Shown here: in pieces, positions 8,939 through 17,601 of the stretch
Numbering within the stretch: position 1 is the first letter of the stretch
How the letters are laid out: each line of letters opens with the position of its first letter
Origin: Staphylococcus equorum
Lineage (GTDB): Bacteria > Bacillota > Bacilli > Staphylococcales > Staphylococcaceae
Length of the DNA stretch: 63,952 bases
Assembly (NCBI RefSeq): GCF_001747895.1
Contig: NZ_LNNB01000010.1
Coordinates: 1 to 63,952, forward strand
Direction of reading: 5' to 3'
Position numbers and translations under genes: made by a program
Notes under the pieces: model-generated
Databases searched by the model: none
Told to the model about the DNA's origin: nothing
What the model saw: the letters and a program-made list of their open reading frames with translations, nothing else

Positions 8939-9883
8939 ATGTTTCGAAAATTTATAAGTGTAATACCGACTGCTATTTGTGGCTTAGCACTAGGTATTTC
9001 AGCGTTAAGTAATCTTTTATACATTATGGAACGAAATGTTTTAGCTACAATATTTTTAATTATTAGCGTTATTGTGGTGGGGTTATTTATACTAAAATGT
9101 ATAAAATTTCCTAGAATTGTGTTGAAAGAATTATCTGATCGCAATATATGTGCAACTTTTCCTACGATAACCATGACATTTCTGACATTACTTTATATCT
9201 TATATCACCAACTCAATATTACCTGGGAAATCATAATTTGGTTGTGGTGGCTCGTTGTAATACTGCAGTTTGTTATTATTGGTTTGTTTATTTATTACCA
9301 TATTTATTTACATAAAAATGAACACATCGTTCCGAGTACCAGTTGGTTTGTTACATTTGTGGGAATTGGCGTTATTTCAGAAACTGCTGAAGATTTTTCA
9401 CCATTCTTTGGTGAATTGATTGTGTATATAGCGACGCTATGTTTTTTAATATTGATATGTATCGTACTGTTCAAAAAGACGTGGCGATTATATAACGAAA
9501 ATCAATTTCCTATGACAATCATCATAGCAGCACCAGCTTCGCTTTGTTTAAATGGTTATTTATTAAGTGTAGAACATACACAACTGTTTTACATTATACC
9601 GATGTTGATTATCTCTCAACTCATATTTATATACTCATTAACATTTATACCGAAATTATATAAGTTGAATTTTAGATTTTCATTTTCAGCATTAACCTTT
9701 CCTTGGGTGACAACAGCAACATCACTATATAACTTACTTAAAATTGAAACTTTACCTTATAAAGTACAAAATGTGCTGTATTTTGTATCGATATTTGAAG
9801 TAATATTTGCAATCGTGACTGTGATTTACGTAATTTTAGGATATGCTTCATTTCTAAAGAAACGTACAATTGAAATAAAATAA
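8939..9883 (+). CDS. TDT/TehA-family transporter (SLAC1-like)
   Basis: A 314-residue membrane protein with about ten hydrophobic segments, opening ICGLALGISALSNLLY, which fits the tellurite-resistance/dicarboxylate transporter (TehA, voltage-dependent anion channel) family. These are anion channels or exporters; TehA homologues are linked to tellurite tolerance and SLAC1 to chloride/nitrate. The ATG at 8939 follows AAAGGATTAATAA; an ATG five bases upstream is in a frame that stops at once. It is a single gene, ending at a terminator shared with the convergent reductase. Substrate unknown. Confidence 0.8.
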   Translation: MFRKFISVIPTAICGLALGISALSNLLYIMERNVLATIFLIISVIVVGLFILKCIKFPRIVLKELSDRNICATFPTITMTFLTLLYILYHQLNITWEIIIWLWWLVVILQFVIIGLFIYYHIYLHKNEHIVPSTSWFVTFVGIGVISETAEDFSPFFGELIVYIATLCFLILICIVLFKKTWRLYNENQFPMTIIIAAPASLCLNGYLLSVEHTQLFYIIPMLIISQLIFIYSLTFIPKLYKLNFRFSFSALTFPWVTTATSLYNLLKIETLPYKVQNVLYFVSIFEVIFAIVTVIYVILGYASFLKKRTIEIK

Positions 9884-9922
9884 CCTAAATTAAAGAACAA
9901 ACCTATCATCTAGTCAGCATAG

Positions 9923-9974
9923 TGGGAGTGGGTATACGAAATCAAAATTTAATTTCGTATACCCACTCCTTTTT
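9923..9974. terminator. Bidirectional terminator, TDT gene / reductase
   Basis: A long stem pairs GGAGTGGGTATACGAAAT-type arms around a CAAAATTTA loop and ends CCTTTTT on the plus strand. It lies between the convergent genes ending at 9883 and 9997. Its AAATCAAAATTT core is shared with two other hairpins in the window. Confidence 0.85.
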
Positions 9975-9996
9975 AACTGCACTGAATTGAGTCGTT

Positions 9997-10914
9997 TTAA
10001 CTGAAGGATTTGCTCGTTTCAAATAGAGCGTCTAGATGACTTGTAGTTAGTGCTGTATTTTGATTGAGTACTTTAACATCGTTATAAAGTGCTTCAAGCT
10101 CTTTAAAAGAACCTTGTGTTTGATTGATGAGTCCAATGTTCATAATTGTTTTTAATGCTATATTGGATAATCCTTTGAAATTTTTCAAAATAACAGACTG
10201 TGCTTTTGGTCTTATAGTATGGCCTTTGTGTTCTAATAATTGATGTAGTTCATTAAAAGCAGCTATCGTTTCTTTGGTTAACGTATGCGCGCTAGTATTT
10301 TGGTTTTGTTTTAGAATAAATAGCATGTTTAACGGTAATACTAAAGCAGCGTGTGACATCAACCAATCTTCAAAGTTCTGCTCATAAGTTAGTTTGATTT
10401 TTGCATTTTTAAATATTGAATTCAGTTTGACTGAAAAAGTAATTTCTCCATACATGTTACCTACTTTGAGTTCTCCAGCATTAAATCTTAAAATATTAGT
10501 ATGACTTGCTTCTCTTGAACCACCAGTCATTAAAAAGCCGAAAGTGATATGCTTAGGGTGATTACTTTGTTGCGTTAATGTGTTTTGTAGTAATTTAGGG
10601 TTCATGTTATTTCCAATGAAAATAACGTTTTCACTTTTGTTTTGAGCTAGTGTTGGTACAACATTGTAAAAATCTGAATACTTCATAGTTACAAAAATAA
10701 CATCATAAATATCATGTTCTGAAAGTGTACTTATCGTTGTTATAGGTTCATTTGTCGTCTTCCTTTGCAATGAATGCTTAAGTTTTAAACCTTTTTGATT
10801 CAACTGCTCTAAAGTTTTTCCACGTGCAAACATTGTAATGTCATTATCTTTGGTATTTAGTGCGTGAGCTAAAAATTGCCCCTGTACACCTGCACCATAT
10901 ATTAAAATTTTCAT
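9997..10914 (-). CDS. PanE/ApbA-family reductase lacking the catalytic lysine
   Basis: A 305-residue protein of the ketopantoate reductase fold, with an N-terminal NADP-binding Rossmann motif GAGVQG (residues 7-12) and a helical C-terminal domain. In true PanE the C-terminal domain begins with a W-x-K-x3-N-x3-N motif carrying the catalytic lysine. The equivalent stretch here is W184-L-M-S-H-A-A, with Met in the lysine position and no asparagines. I therefore doubt that it reduces ketopantoate; another 2-keto acid or imine substrate is more likely. It is divergent from a TetR regulator across a promoter region packed with inverted repeats, which suggests control by that regulator. Confidence 0.75.
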   Translation of the reverse strand: MKILIYGAGVQGQFLAHALNTKDNDITMFARGKTLEQLNQKGLKLKHSLQRKTTNEPITTISTLSEHDIYDVIFVTMKYSDFYNVVPTLAQNKSENVIFIGNNMNPKLLQNTLTQQSNHPKHITFGFLMTGGSREASHTNILRFNAGELKVGNMYGEITFSVKLNSIFKNAKIKLTYEQNFEDWLMSHAALVLPLNMLFILKQNQNTSAHTLTKETIAAFNELHQLLEHKGHTIRPKAQSVILKNFKGLSNIALKTIMNIGLINQTQGSFKELEALYNDVKVLNQNTALTTSHLDALFETSKSFS

Positions 10915-10935
10915 ATCATTATCACTCCAGTTTAA

Positions 10936-10957
10936 TTATTGAACAATTGTTTAATAA
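10936..10957. promoter_or_regulatory. 22-bp palindrome, candidate TetR operator
   Basis: The half sites TTATTGAACAA and TTGTTTAATAA are complementary at 10 of 11 positions. The site lies just upstream of the minus-strand reductase gene and faces the TetR gene, the classic place for a TetR operator. Confidence 0.6.
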
Positions 10958-10990
10958 CTTGAAGTTATCATTAATAAGATTTAAACTCAA

Positions 10991-11042
10991 TGAACAATAC
11001 AACCTTGTTGATGTTTAATGAACAAATATTAAAAATTGTTGA
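10991..11042. promoter_or_regulatory. Two further TGAACAA/TTGTTGA inverted repeats
   Basis: TGAACAA at 10991-10997 pairs with TTGTTGA at 11005-11011, and TGAACAA at 11019-11025 with TTGTTGA at 11036-11042. They share half-site words with the 22-bp palindrome at 10936 but have spacers of 7 and 10 bp. They probably form a cluster of regulator half-sites over the tetR promoter. Confidence 0.4.
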
Positions 11043-11059
11043 TATTAAAAGGAGTTAAA

Positions 11060-11578
11060 ATGGATAAACGAAAAGAAAAATCCCAAAAACTTATTATTCG
11101 TAGCTTTGTTGAACTGATTAGAGAAAAGGACTTTGATAAAATATCAATGAATGATATTGCTCAACGTGCCAATATAAATAGAGGTACCATTTATTTGAAT
11201 TTTATAGATAAGTACGACATTTTAGACCATGCAATTGATTATATTTTGGGTGCAGCAGTGGATAAATGCAATCTTTATCTTGCAGAATCAGGAGATAATA
11301 AAGAAACGTTGCGTGAAGTCATGTACGTGATTGACGATCAGTACGATATTTTGAAAACTTTGGTTAAAAAATCAGATCTTAATATGCTTAAGCAAACATT
11401 ATCAAAGAAAATGCGCGACACCATAAATAAACAAAACAGTGAAATTACTGCCCAGTTTTTATCCTCTGCTGTAGTAGGCGTTATTATATGGTGGATTGAA
11501 GAATCAAAACCATGTGATATAGATACTTTAGTAGGAGAGCTTTCCGGATTATTGGAGCCACATTTAAAGCACTTGTAG
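11060..11578 (+). CDS. TetR/AcrR-family transcriptional regulator
   Basis: A 172-residue regulator. The N-terminal TetR helix-turn-helix spans about residues 5-55 (SFVELIREKDFDKISMNDIA, then RANINRGTIYLNFIDKYDIL), followed by a helical ligand-binding domain. The ATG at 11060 is preceded by AAAGGAG at ideal spacing, so the longer frame from 11036 is not used. It is divergent from the PanE-like gene and probably represses it and itself through the TGAACAA-type repeats between them. The ligand is unknown. Confidence 0.88.
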   Translation: MDKRKEKSQKLIIRSFVELIREKDFDKISMNDIAQRANINRGTIYLNFIDKYDILDHAIDYILGAAVDKCNLYLAESGDNKETLREVMYVIDDQYDILKTLVKKSDLNMLKQTLSKKMRDTINKQNSEITAQFLSSAVVGVIIWWIEESKPCDIDTLVGELSGLLEPHLKHL

Positions 11579-11658
11579 AGTTCGACTGAAGTGTTATCAA
11601 TACATTAATTAGTAACCCCCGCTGATGCGCTAAAAATTATAAAAAAGGAATGTGAATA

Positions 11659-12117
11659 ATGGAAGGTAATAATAATGATTATGAGAATTTGTTATTTTAT
11701 TTTGCTTACAAAACGTTTATAAATACAGCAGATGAAATTATTGAAGCATATGGCTTAAATAGACAACATCATAGGTTCTTGTTTTTTATCGAAAAAGTAC
11801 CTGGAATTACAATAAAAGATTTATTGAAAAGTTTAGAGATTTCTAAACAAGGCAGTCATGCAACGTTGAAAAAATTAAAAGATGAGGCATATATTACTGA
11901 ACAACCCACTGAAGCGGATAAACGTATTAAAGCTTTGTACCCCACAGAAAAAGGAAAAAAATTAGTACAAGAACTTAATAAAACGCAAAATGATTTATTT
12001 CAAGATATACAGAAAAAAGTAGGCAATGATTGGTATGCGATAATGGAAGAATTTGCTTCTTATCGTACAGGATTCCAAGAAGTGAAATATTTAAAAGACG
12101 AGAATAAGAAAGACTAA
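11659..12117 (+). CDS. MarR-family transcriptional regulator
   Basis: A 152-residue winged-helix protein with the MarR pattern: LNRQHHRFLFFIEKVPGITIKDLLKSL, a recognition helix around SKQGSHATLKKLKDEAYI, and the wing TEADKRIKALYPTEKGK. It lies 80 bp after the TetR gene and 107 bp before a second PanE-family gene, all on the plus strand, and is a candidate regulator of the reductase/decarboxylase genes downstream. A GGAATGTG ribosome site precedes the ATG. The signal is unknown. Confidence 0.88.
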   Translation: MEGNNNDYENLLFYFAYKTFINTADEIIEAYGLNRQHHRFLFFIEKVPGITIKDLLKSLEISKQGSHATLKKLKDEAYITEQPTEADKRIKALYPTEKGKKLVQELNKTQNDLFQDIQKKVGNDWYAIMEEFASYRTGFQEVKYLKDENKKD

Positions 12118-12224
12118 ATTATAAAAATCACTTTATGTCATTTAAATATTAAACAATTTCTAACTACAAATAATGTAATTAACTTGTTGAATTACTATTA
12201 TGAAATAAAGAAGAGGATGATTAT

Positions 12225-13160
12225 ATGGTTAAGATAGCAATTGCAGGAGCAGGAGCAATGGGTGGTCGTGTTGGAACGCAAATTGCCCAAGCAGGATATG
12301 ATGTAACTTTAATAGATTATTGGACAGAACACATTACGAATATTCAGCAACATGGCTTGAATATACAAACAGAAAAGGAAACATATCATATTAATATCAA
12401 AGCGCAGTTGCCAGAACAAATCGATGAACAATATGATTTGATTATCATTTTAACCAAAGCGATGGATACAGAAGCAATGATTGAGGCGTTGAATGAAGCT
12501 AATGCGATTAAAGAAACGACGGCGGTATTAACAATGATGAATGGCTTAGGACATGAAGAACGTTTTGCCAAAATTATACCGAAATCACAAATATTTTTAG
12601 CAGTCACGATGTGGACAGCAGGATTAAGAGGCCCTGGACAAATACTGTTAGAAGGTACAGGCACAATAGAACTGCAACGTGCAGACGGTGGCGAAGACTA
12701 TCGTACAGAAGCGATTAATACAATTTTTAATAATGCAAAATTAAATTCTACGATCAGTGACAACGTCTTTGAATCTATATGGTCAAAAGCTACATTGAAC
12801 AGTGTATTGAATCCATTATGTACGATTTTAGATAAAACAATAAACCAATTTTCACAATATGAACAAGCACGACAAATGGTTATTCCTATTATTGAAGAAA
12901 TTGTAGCTGTAGCAAAAGCCCGTGGATTAGAACTCAATTTTGAAAATTTAATTAACAAAATTGAAGCTGCTTATCCAATTGAGTCACAAGGCTTACATTA
13001 TCCATCGATGCATCAAGATTTATATAAAGGGCGTCTAACAGAAATAGATTATTTAAATGGACAAATTGTTACATACGGTAAAGCCTGTGGTGTGGCGACG
13101 CCGAATAATGAAATGCTGACACATATGATTCATCAGTTAGAATTAACATATAAAAAATAG
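12225..13160 (+). CDS. panE: 2-dehydropantoate 2-reductase (PanE family)
   Basis: A 311-residue NADPH-dependent reductase with the Rossmann motif GAGAMGGRVG (residues 8-17) and the complete family catalytic motif W186-S-K188-A-T-L-N192-S-V-L-N196-P-L. K188 is the expected catalytic lysine. PanE makes pantoate for coenzyme A. Its position, 90 bp before a 2-keto-acid decarboxylase and behind a MarR regulator, leaves open a role as a 2-hydroxyacid dehydrogenase for branched or aromatic keto acids. The sequence alone cannot separate these. A GAAGAGGATGATTAT ribosome region precedes the ATG. Confidence 0.82.
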   Translation: MVKIAIAGAGAMGGRVGTQIAQAGYDVTLIDYWTEHITNIQQHGLNIQTEKETYHINIKAQLPEQIDEQYDLIIILTKAMDTEAMIEALNEANAIKETTAVLTMMNGLGHEERFAKIIPKSQIFLAVTMWTAGLRGPGQILLEGTGTIELQRADGGEDYRTEAINTIFNNAKLNSTISDNVFESIWSKATLNSVLNPLCTILDKTINQFSQYEQARQMVIPIIEEIVAVAKARGLELNFENLINKIEAAYPIESQGLHYPSMHQDLYKGRLTEIDYLNGQIVTYGKACGVATPNNEMLTHMIHQLELTYKK

Positions 13161-13250
13161 TGAAAAATAAAGTCAACATCATTGACCTTTCATCTTAATT
13201 AAGTTAAGTTTGTAGTGTAATAGAGATGGATAAAAAAGGGGAAATGATGA

Positions 13251-14894
13251 ATGAAAAAACGTATAGGACAATATTTAATGGACTGTATTAGTGCTGTTGG
13301 CGTTGATAAAGTATTTGGTGTGCCAGGTGACTTTAACCTTACTTTTCTAGATGATATTATTCGTCGTGATGACATAGAGTGGGTTGGTAACACAAATGAA
13401 TTAAATGCTAGTTATGCGGCTGATGGCTATGCGCGCTTAAAAGGGATGAGTGCAATGGTAACAACATTTGGTGTAGGAGAACTCAGTGCTGTTAACGGTA
13501 TTGCTGGCGCATATGCTGAACGTGTTCCGGTTATTCAAATTACCGGTGCGCCTACAAGAGCAGTAGAAAATGCAGGGAAATATGTCCATCATTCCTTAGG
13601 AGAAGGGAATTTTGATGACTATAGAAAAATGTATGAGCCGATTACAACGACACAAGCGTATCTTACGCCTGAAAATGCCCTAGTAGAAATACCTAGAGTA
13701 ATTGAAGCAGCACTAACTGAAAAACGTCCAGTGCATATACATTTACCAATTGACGTAGCAAGCGTAGAAATTGAAGTAGACCAACCGTTTGAATTGCCGC
13801 AACATCAGGAGATGGATGTTGCTAAGTATGTGAACATGATTAAAGAAAAGTTACAAAGTGCAGATAAACCAGTCATAATTACCGGCCACGAGATTAATAG
13901 TTTTGATTTACATGAAAAGCTTGAGCAATTTGTGAATCGAACGCATATTCCTGTAGCACAACTATCACTAGGCAAAGGTGCTTTTAATGAGGAAAACCCA
14001 TATTACATGGGTATTTATGATGGCTCACTAGCAGAAGAAGATATTAGAAATTACGTGGATCAAAGTGATGCAATTTTAAATATTGGAGCGAAATTAACAG
14101 ATTCAGCAACTGCAGGATATTCATATCAATTTGATATTGATGATGTCGTAATGATTAATCATCGTCATTTCAAAATGAATGAAACGAAAGATATGGGAGT
14201 CGCACTGATCGATTTATTGGATGGCTTAAATACAATTAATTACGTTAATGACGCAACTTTCCCTCAATTTCAACGTCCTGAAGAAAATCAATACGATTTG
14301 AATGGAGATCCTTTATCTCAAGCAACTTATTTTAAAATGATGCAAGATTTTATTAAGCAAGATGACGTGATATTAGCTGAACAAGGCACATCATTCTTTG
14401 GTGCTTATGATTTAGCGTTATATAGTAACAATACATTTATAGGACAGCCTTTATGGGGTTCAATCGGCTATACACTACCAGCGACACTGGGCACACAAAT
14501 GGCAAATACACAGCGCAGAAATTTATTGTTAATTGGAGACGGTTCGCTACAATTAACAGTACAAGAAATGTCTTCGATGATCAGAGCGCAAATCAAACCG
14601 ATTATTTTTGTTATTAATAATGATGGTTATACAGTTGAACGTAAAATTCATGGAGAAAATGAGCCATACAATGATATTAAAATGTGGGATTATAAATTAT
14701 TACCAACAGTCTTCGGTGGGAAAGATGAAGTCATCGTACACGATGTGACAACAAGTGAGACACTACAAAATACATTCCTCGAAATCGAGGCACAACCAGA
14801 CATGATGCACCTAGTTGAAGTGAAGATGGCAGTACATGATGCACCACATAAATTAAATGCAATTGGCCAAGCATTTGCCAAACAAAATGGTTAA
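13251..14894 (+). CDS. Thiamine-dependent 2-keto-acid decarboxylase (IpdC/PDC-like)
   Basis: A 547-residue ThDP enzyme of the pyruvate/indolepyruvate decarboxylase family that converts 2-keto acids to aldehydes and CO2. Visible hallmarks are the cofactor-activating glutamate E50 in GNTNELNASYAADGYAR, the paired active-site histidines H113-H114 (YVHHSLGEG), and the ThDP/Mg motif GDGSLQLTVQEM...INNDGYTVE. Length and domain order (PYR, middle, PP) are normal. Related enzymes act on pyruvate, indolepyruvate, phenylpyruvate or branched keto acids, and the preference cannot be read here. It could supply aroma aldehydes and alcohols from amino-acid catabolism. Terminator at 14916. Confidence 0.9.
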   Translation: MKKRIGQYLMDCISAVGVDKVFGVPGDFNLTFLDDIIRRDDIEWVGNTNELNASYAADGYARLKGMSAMVTTFGVGELSAVNGIAGAYAERVPVIQITGAPTRAVENAGKYVHHSLGEGNFDDYRKMYEPITTTQAYLTPENALVEIPRVIEAALTEKRPVHIHLPIDVASVEIEVDQPFELPQHQEMDVAKYVNMIKEKLQSADKPVIITGHEINSFDLHEKLEQFVNRTHIPVAQLSLGKGAFNEENPYYMGIYDGSLAEEDIRNYVDQSDAILNIGAKLTDSATAGYSYQFDIDDVVMINHRHFKMNETKDMGVALIDLLDGLNTINYVNDATFPQFQRPEENQYDLNGDPLSQATYFKMMQDFIKQDDVILAEQGTSFFGAYDLALYSNNTFIGQPLWGSIGYTLPATLGTQMANTQRRNLLLIGDGSLQLTVQEMSSMIRAQIKPIIFVINNDGYTVERKIHGENEPYNDIKMWDYKLLPTVFGGKDEVIVHDVTTSETLQNTFLEIEAQPDMMHLVEVKMAVHDAPHKLNAIGQAFAKQNG

Positions 14895-14915
14895 ATTCAC
14901 ATAAAACCTAACAAG

Positions 14916-14951
14916 AAAGCATTGGACATGATACGGTCCAATGCTTTTTAC
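14916..14951 (+). terminator. Terminator after the decarboxylase gene
   Basis: AAAGCATTGGAC and GTCCAATGCTTT form a perfect 12-bp stem with an 8-nt loop and a T-run. Confidence 0.9.
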
Positions 14952-15048
14952 ATATTTTGAGATATTAATTCATTTTTACAAAGCAATCAAGTGATATAAA
15001 AAAGACAAACAAAGCTGTTTTATCTGCTCAGTTTGTCAGTATTTTAAA

Positions 15049-16269
15049 TTAATCTTTTTCTATTGCTTTATAATCTACTTGATCATAGTTTGTTTCAAGT
15101 TTACGTAACTCGTCACGGGTTTCTTTTTTTAACCCTTCGCCGTAGTCCATCATTTTAACGATATCTTTAAAAGCTGCGTATGGAATCGCGAGTTCATCAA
15201 TATCGTCGATTGTTACATGTAAATCAATATCCTCTGGACGATCTTCTTGTAATTTTAAGACAAAATCTGGCTCTGTCACAAATGGAGACGACATCCCTAC
15301 CATATCTGCATGTTGTAAGGCATCGAGCGCACTTTCAGGTGAATTAATACCACCACTAGCAATGACAGGAATTCTACCATCAAGGTAATCATGGACGACA
15401 GCATTGACATATTGTCCTGTGTGCTTGCCGTCAGAACGGACTTTATTTTGATAAATTTGACGTCCCCAACTTGCGATTGCTAAATATTGCACATTCGCTG
15501 TATCTAATACCCAATCCAGATGTTCGTTGAATTCGTCTATTGTATAACCGACATCACTACCTCGTGTTTCCTCAGGTGTAGCGCGATAGCCTAAAATAAA
15601 TTGTGGTGGTGCTTCTTTATCAATGACATTTTGTACAGCAGCTAGTATTTCCAACCCGATACGTGCACGATTTTCCAAATTTTGATTTCCATATTGATCT
15701 GTTCGTTGGTTAGAAAAAGTAGAGAAAAATGTTTGTATAAGTAAGCGTTGGGCAGCTGAAACTTCTACACCATCAAAACCAGCTTGTATAGCACGAGAAG
15801 TTGCCTCGGCATATTGACGCGTTACAGAGGTAATTTTATCTACAGACATAGCTAGAACGTCATGTTGAATAGGGACATTTAAAGACATAGGGCTTGGGCC
15901 ATAAACTTGGCCATAATTTAAGATGGCTTGATTTGAAAATCGGCCTGCATGTGTCAGTTGTAAAATGGCTTTATTGCCATTTTTTTTCATTGCAGTTGCT
16001 AATTTTTTCAAACCAGGTATACAACTGTCATCAGTGATGCTAAAACCATATTCAAATAATTGACCATAAGGTTCAATATAGGCTGCACCTGTTACTTGTA
16101 GGGGCGCAGCGTGTGCCCGACGTTGTGCATAAAGTAGGTCTTGCTCGGTAATATGACCGTCTTGTGTTGAGGAATTCGTAGTCATAGGTGATAGCACAAA
16201 ACGGTTATTGAAGACGACGCCATTGGGTAATGTTAATGGTTCGAATAATGCTTGATAATGAGTTTTCAT
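15049..16269 (-). CDS. Old Yellow Enzyme-type NADH:flavin oxidoreductase
   Basis: A 406-residue FMN-binding TIM barrel of the OYE/NemA group (FNNRFVLSPMTTNSS near the N-terminus, LQLTHAGR, and a C-terminal SGGINSPESALDAL phosphate-binding segment). It reduces activated C=C bonds or related electrophiles with NAD(P)H. The ATG at 16269 is preceded by AGAGGT; a longer frame from 16308 lacks a ribosome site. It is divergent from the SirTM operon. OYE-like and luciferase-like oxidoreductases are recurrent partners of SirTM/GcvH-L loci, so it probably belongs to the same redox-response unit. Substrate unknown. Confidence 0.87.
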   Translation of the reverse strand: MKTHYQALFEPLTLPNGVVFNNRFVLSPMTTNSSTQDGHITEQDLLYAQRRAHAAPLQVTGAAYIEPYGQLFEYGFSITDDSCIPGLKKLATAMKKNGNKAILQLTHAGRFSNQAILNYGQVYGPSPMSLNVPIQHDVLAMSVDKITSVTRQYAEATSRAIQAGFDGVEVSAAQRLLIQTFFSTFSNQRTDQYGNQNLENRARIGLEILAAVQNVIDKEAPPQFILGYRATPEETRGSDVGYTIDEFNEHLDWVLDTANVQYLAIASWGRQIYQNKVRSDGKHTGQYVNAVVHDYLDGRIPVIASGGINSPESALDALQHADMVGMSSPFVTEPDFVLKLQEDRPEDIDLHVTIDDIDELAIPYAAFKDIVKMMDYGEGLKKETRDELRKLETNYDQVDYKAIEKD

Positions 16270-16571
16270 AACTATAACCTCTATCTTCGTTGTAATATGT
16301 AATTTCAAATTAACACTAATAGGATATAGTGGTCAATTAAATAAAAATTATGGTGATTTTTTCAAGCAAAATGTAACAAAAATTTTCTATATCAGTTATC
16401 CTAGAGAGTGAGGGTAATTTAAAATGGGGACATGTTTTGCAGTAACGTGTGCAAAGCTTTGTACATGGAATTTAGCATAACGGAGTTACGATATACACTC
16501 AAGTGAAAGTGCTTACATGATAAGCCCAAATAAAGTATATAAGGTCAGTACCGGTGGAGGTGGTCACACAC
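16270..16571. other. Divergent promoter region, OYE / SirTM operon
   Basis: About 300 bp without a gene separates the two divergent starts. It is AT-rich on the left and somewhat richer in G on the right. The only motif I can point to is a cre-like sequence at 16504-16517. No convincing terminator, riboswitch or small ORF is visible. Confidence 0.6.
16504..16517. promoter_or_regulatory. cre-like site upstream of the SirTM operon
   Basis: TGAAAGTGCTTACA fits the CcpA consensus TGWAARCGYTWNCW except for T instead of C in the central CG. It lies 55 bp before the first gene of the operon. The mismatch falls at a conserved position, so this is tentative. Confidence 0.35.
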
Positions 16572-17576
16572 GTGGTTCAATTGAATATTTTAGACTATGC
16601 TGTGATAGATGAAGGCAAGTCAGCACAAGATGCCTTACAAGACACAGTACGCTTAGCACAATTAGCAGACAATCTTGGTTATAAGCGCTTTTGGATGACG
16701 GAACATCATAATGTACCAGCATTTGCATGTAGCAGCCCAGAATTATTGATGATGCAATTACTGGCAAAGACGAAGCAAATTCGACTCGGTTCAGGTGGAG
16801 TAATGTTACCGCATTACAGCCCGTTTAAAGTGGCAGAAAACTTTCGATTATTAGAAGCATTTTACCCTGGCCGTGTAGACTTAGGTATCGGTAATAATTC
16901 TGGTACACCCAGTGTAAAACAAGCTATGAATGAAACGAAAACACATTTCTTAGACTACGAGCAGTCTATTACGGATGTGCGACACTATCTAACGGAGCAT
17001 GAACCAGAGCAACGTTTTAAACAAGTATTCGCACAACCTCGTGTGACGACGATGCCTCAAATGTGGCTGTTAAGTACGAGTGTATCATCAGCACAAATGG
17101 CAGGACGTCAAGGCATAGGCTACACACTAGGGACTTTTTTATTACCTAATGAAAAAGCAATTAAAAAAGCTGAAAGTAGTGTGCAAGCTTATAGAGAAGC
17201 CTTTAAACCTACGGCATTAAATATGAAGCCTACTGTTATGCTCACTACATTTGTTGCAGTTGCTGATACCGCATCAGAAGCCGAAGCACTGGCACAAGCG
17301 TTAGACGTATGGTTATTAGGTAAACAACAATTTGCCGAATTTGAGCACCTGCCTTCTATCGAAACTGCAAGATTGTATCAACGTTCTGAAAGAGATGAAC
17401 GTTTGATTACTCAAAGCCGTGCTCGTATAATTGTAGGTACAAAAGAAAGTGCAAAAAAACAAATAGACACAATGATTCAAACATTTAATGCTGACGAAGT
17501 GATGGTTGTACCTTTGATCCCAGACATAGCGCAACGCTGTCGTACAATCGAATTACTCGCGCAAATATATTTATAA
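16572..17576 (+). CDS. Luciferase-like monooxygenase-family oxidoreductase
   Basis: A 334-residue flavin-dependent bacterial-luciferase-fold (LLM) protein: [21 protein letters not shown] at the N-terminus, then [31 protein letters not shown] and PGRVDLGIG, all typical of the MsnO8/YhbW-like LLM subgroup. A GGAGGTGG ribosome site ends 8 bp before the GTG at 16572, which I prefer over an in-frame GTG at 16554 lying on that site. It is the first gene of the operon with gcvH-L, macrodomain, sirTM and lplA2, spaced 25 bp from the next. It probably handles a redox metabolite; its substrate is unknown. Confidence 0.87.
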   Translation: MVQLNILDYAVIDEGKSAQDALQDTVRLAQLADNLGYKRFWMTEHHNVPAFACSSPELLMMQLLAKTKQIRLGSGGVMLPHYSPFKVAENFRLLEAFYPGRVDLGIGNNSGTPSVKQAMNETKTHFLDYEQSITDVRHYLTEHEPEQRFKQVFAQPRVTTMPQMWLLSTSVSSAQMAGRQGIGYTLGTFLLPNEKAIKKAESSVQAYREAFKPTALNMKPTVMLTTFVAVADTASEAEALAQALDVWLLGKQQFAEFEHLPSIETARLYQRSERDERLITQSRARIIVGTKESAKKQIDTMIQTFNADEVMVVPLIPDIAQRCRTIELLAQIYL

Positions 17577-17601
17577 CAAGTTGGAGAAAGGAAGATATTT
17601 T

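Noticed and set aside
9997..10914. Calling this gene panE as well
   Set aside because: The catalytic lysine and paired asparagines are absent, so a ketopantoate reductase assignment would be unsafe.
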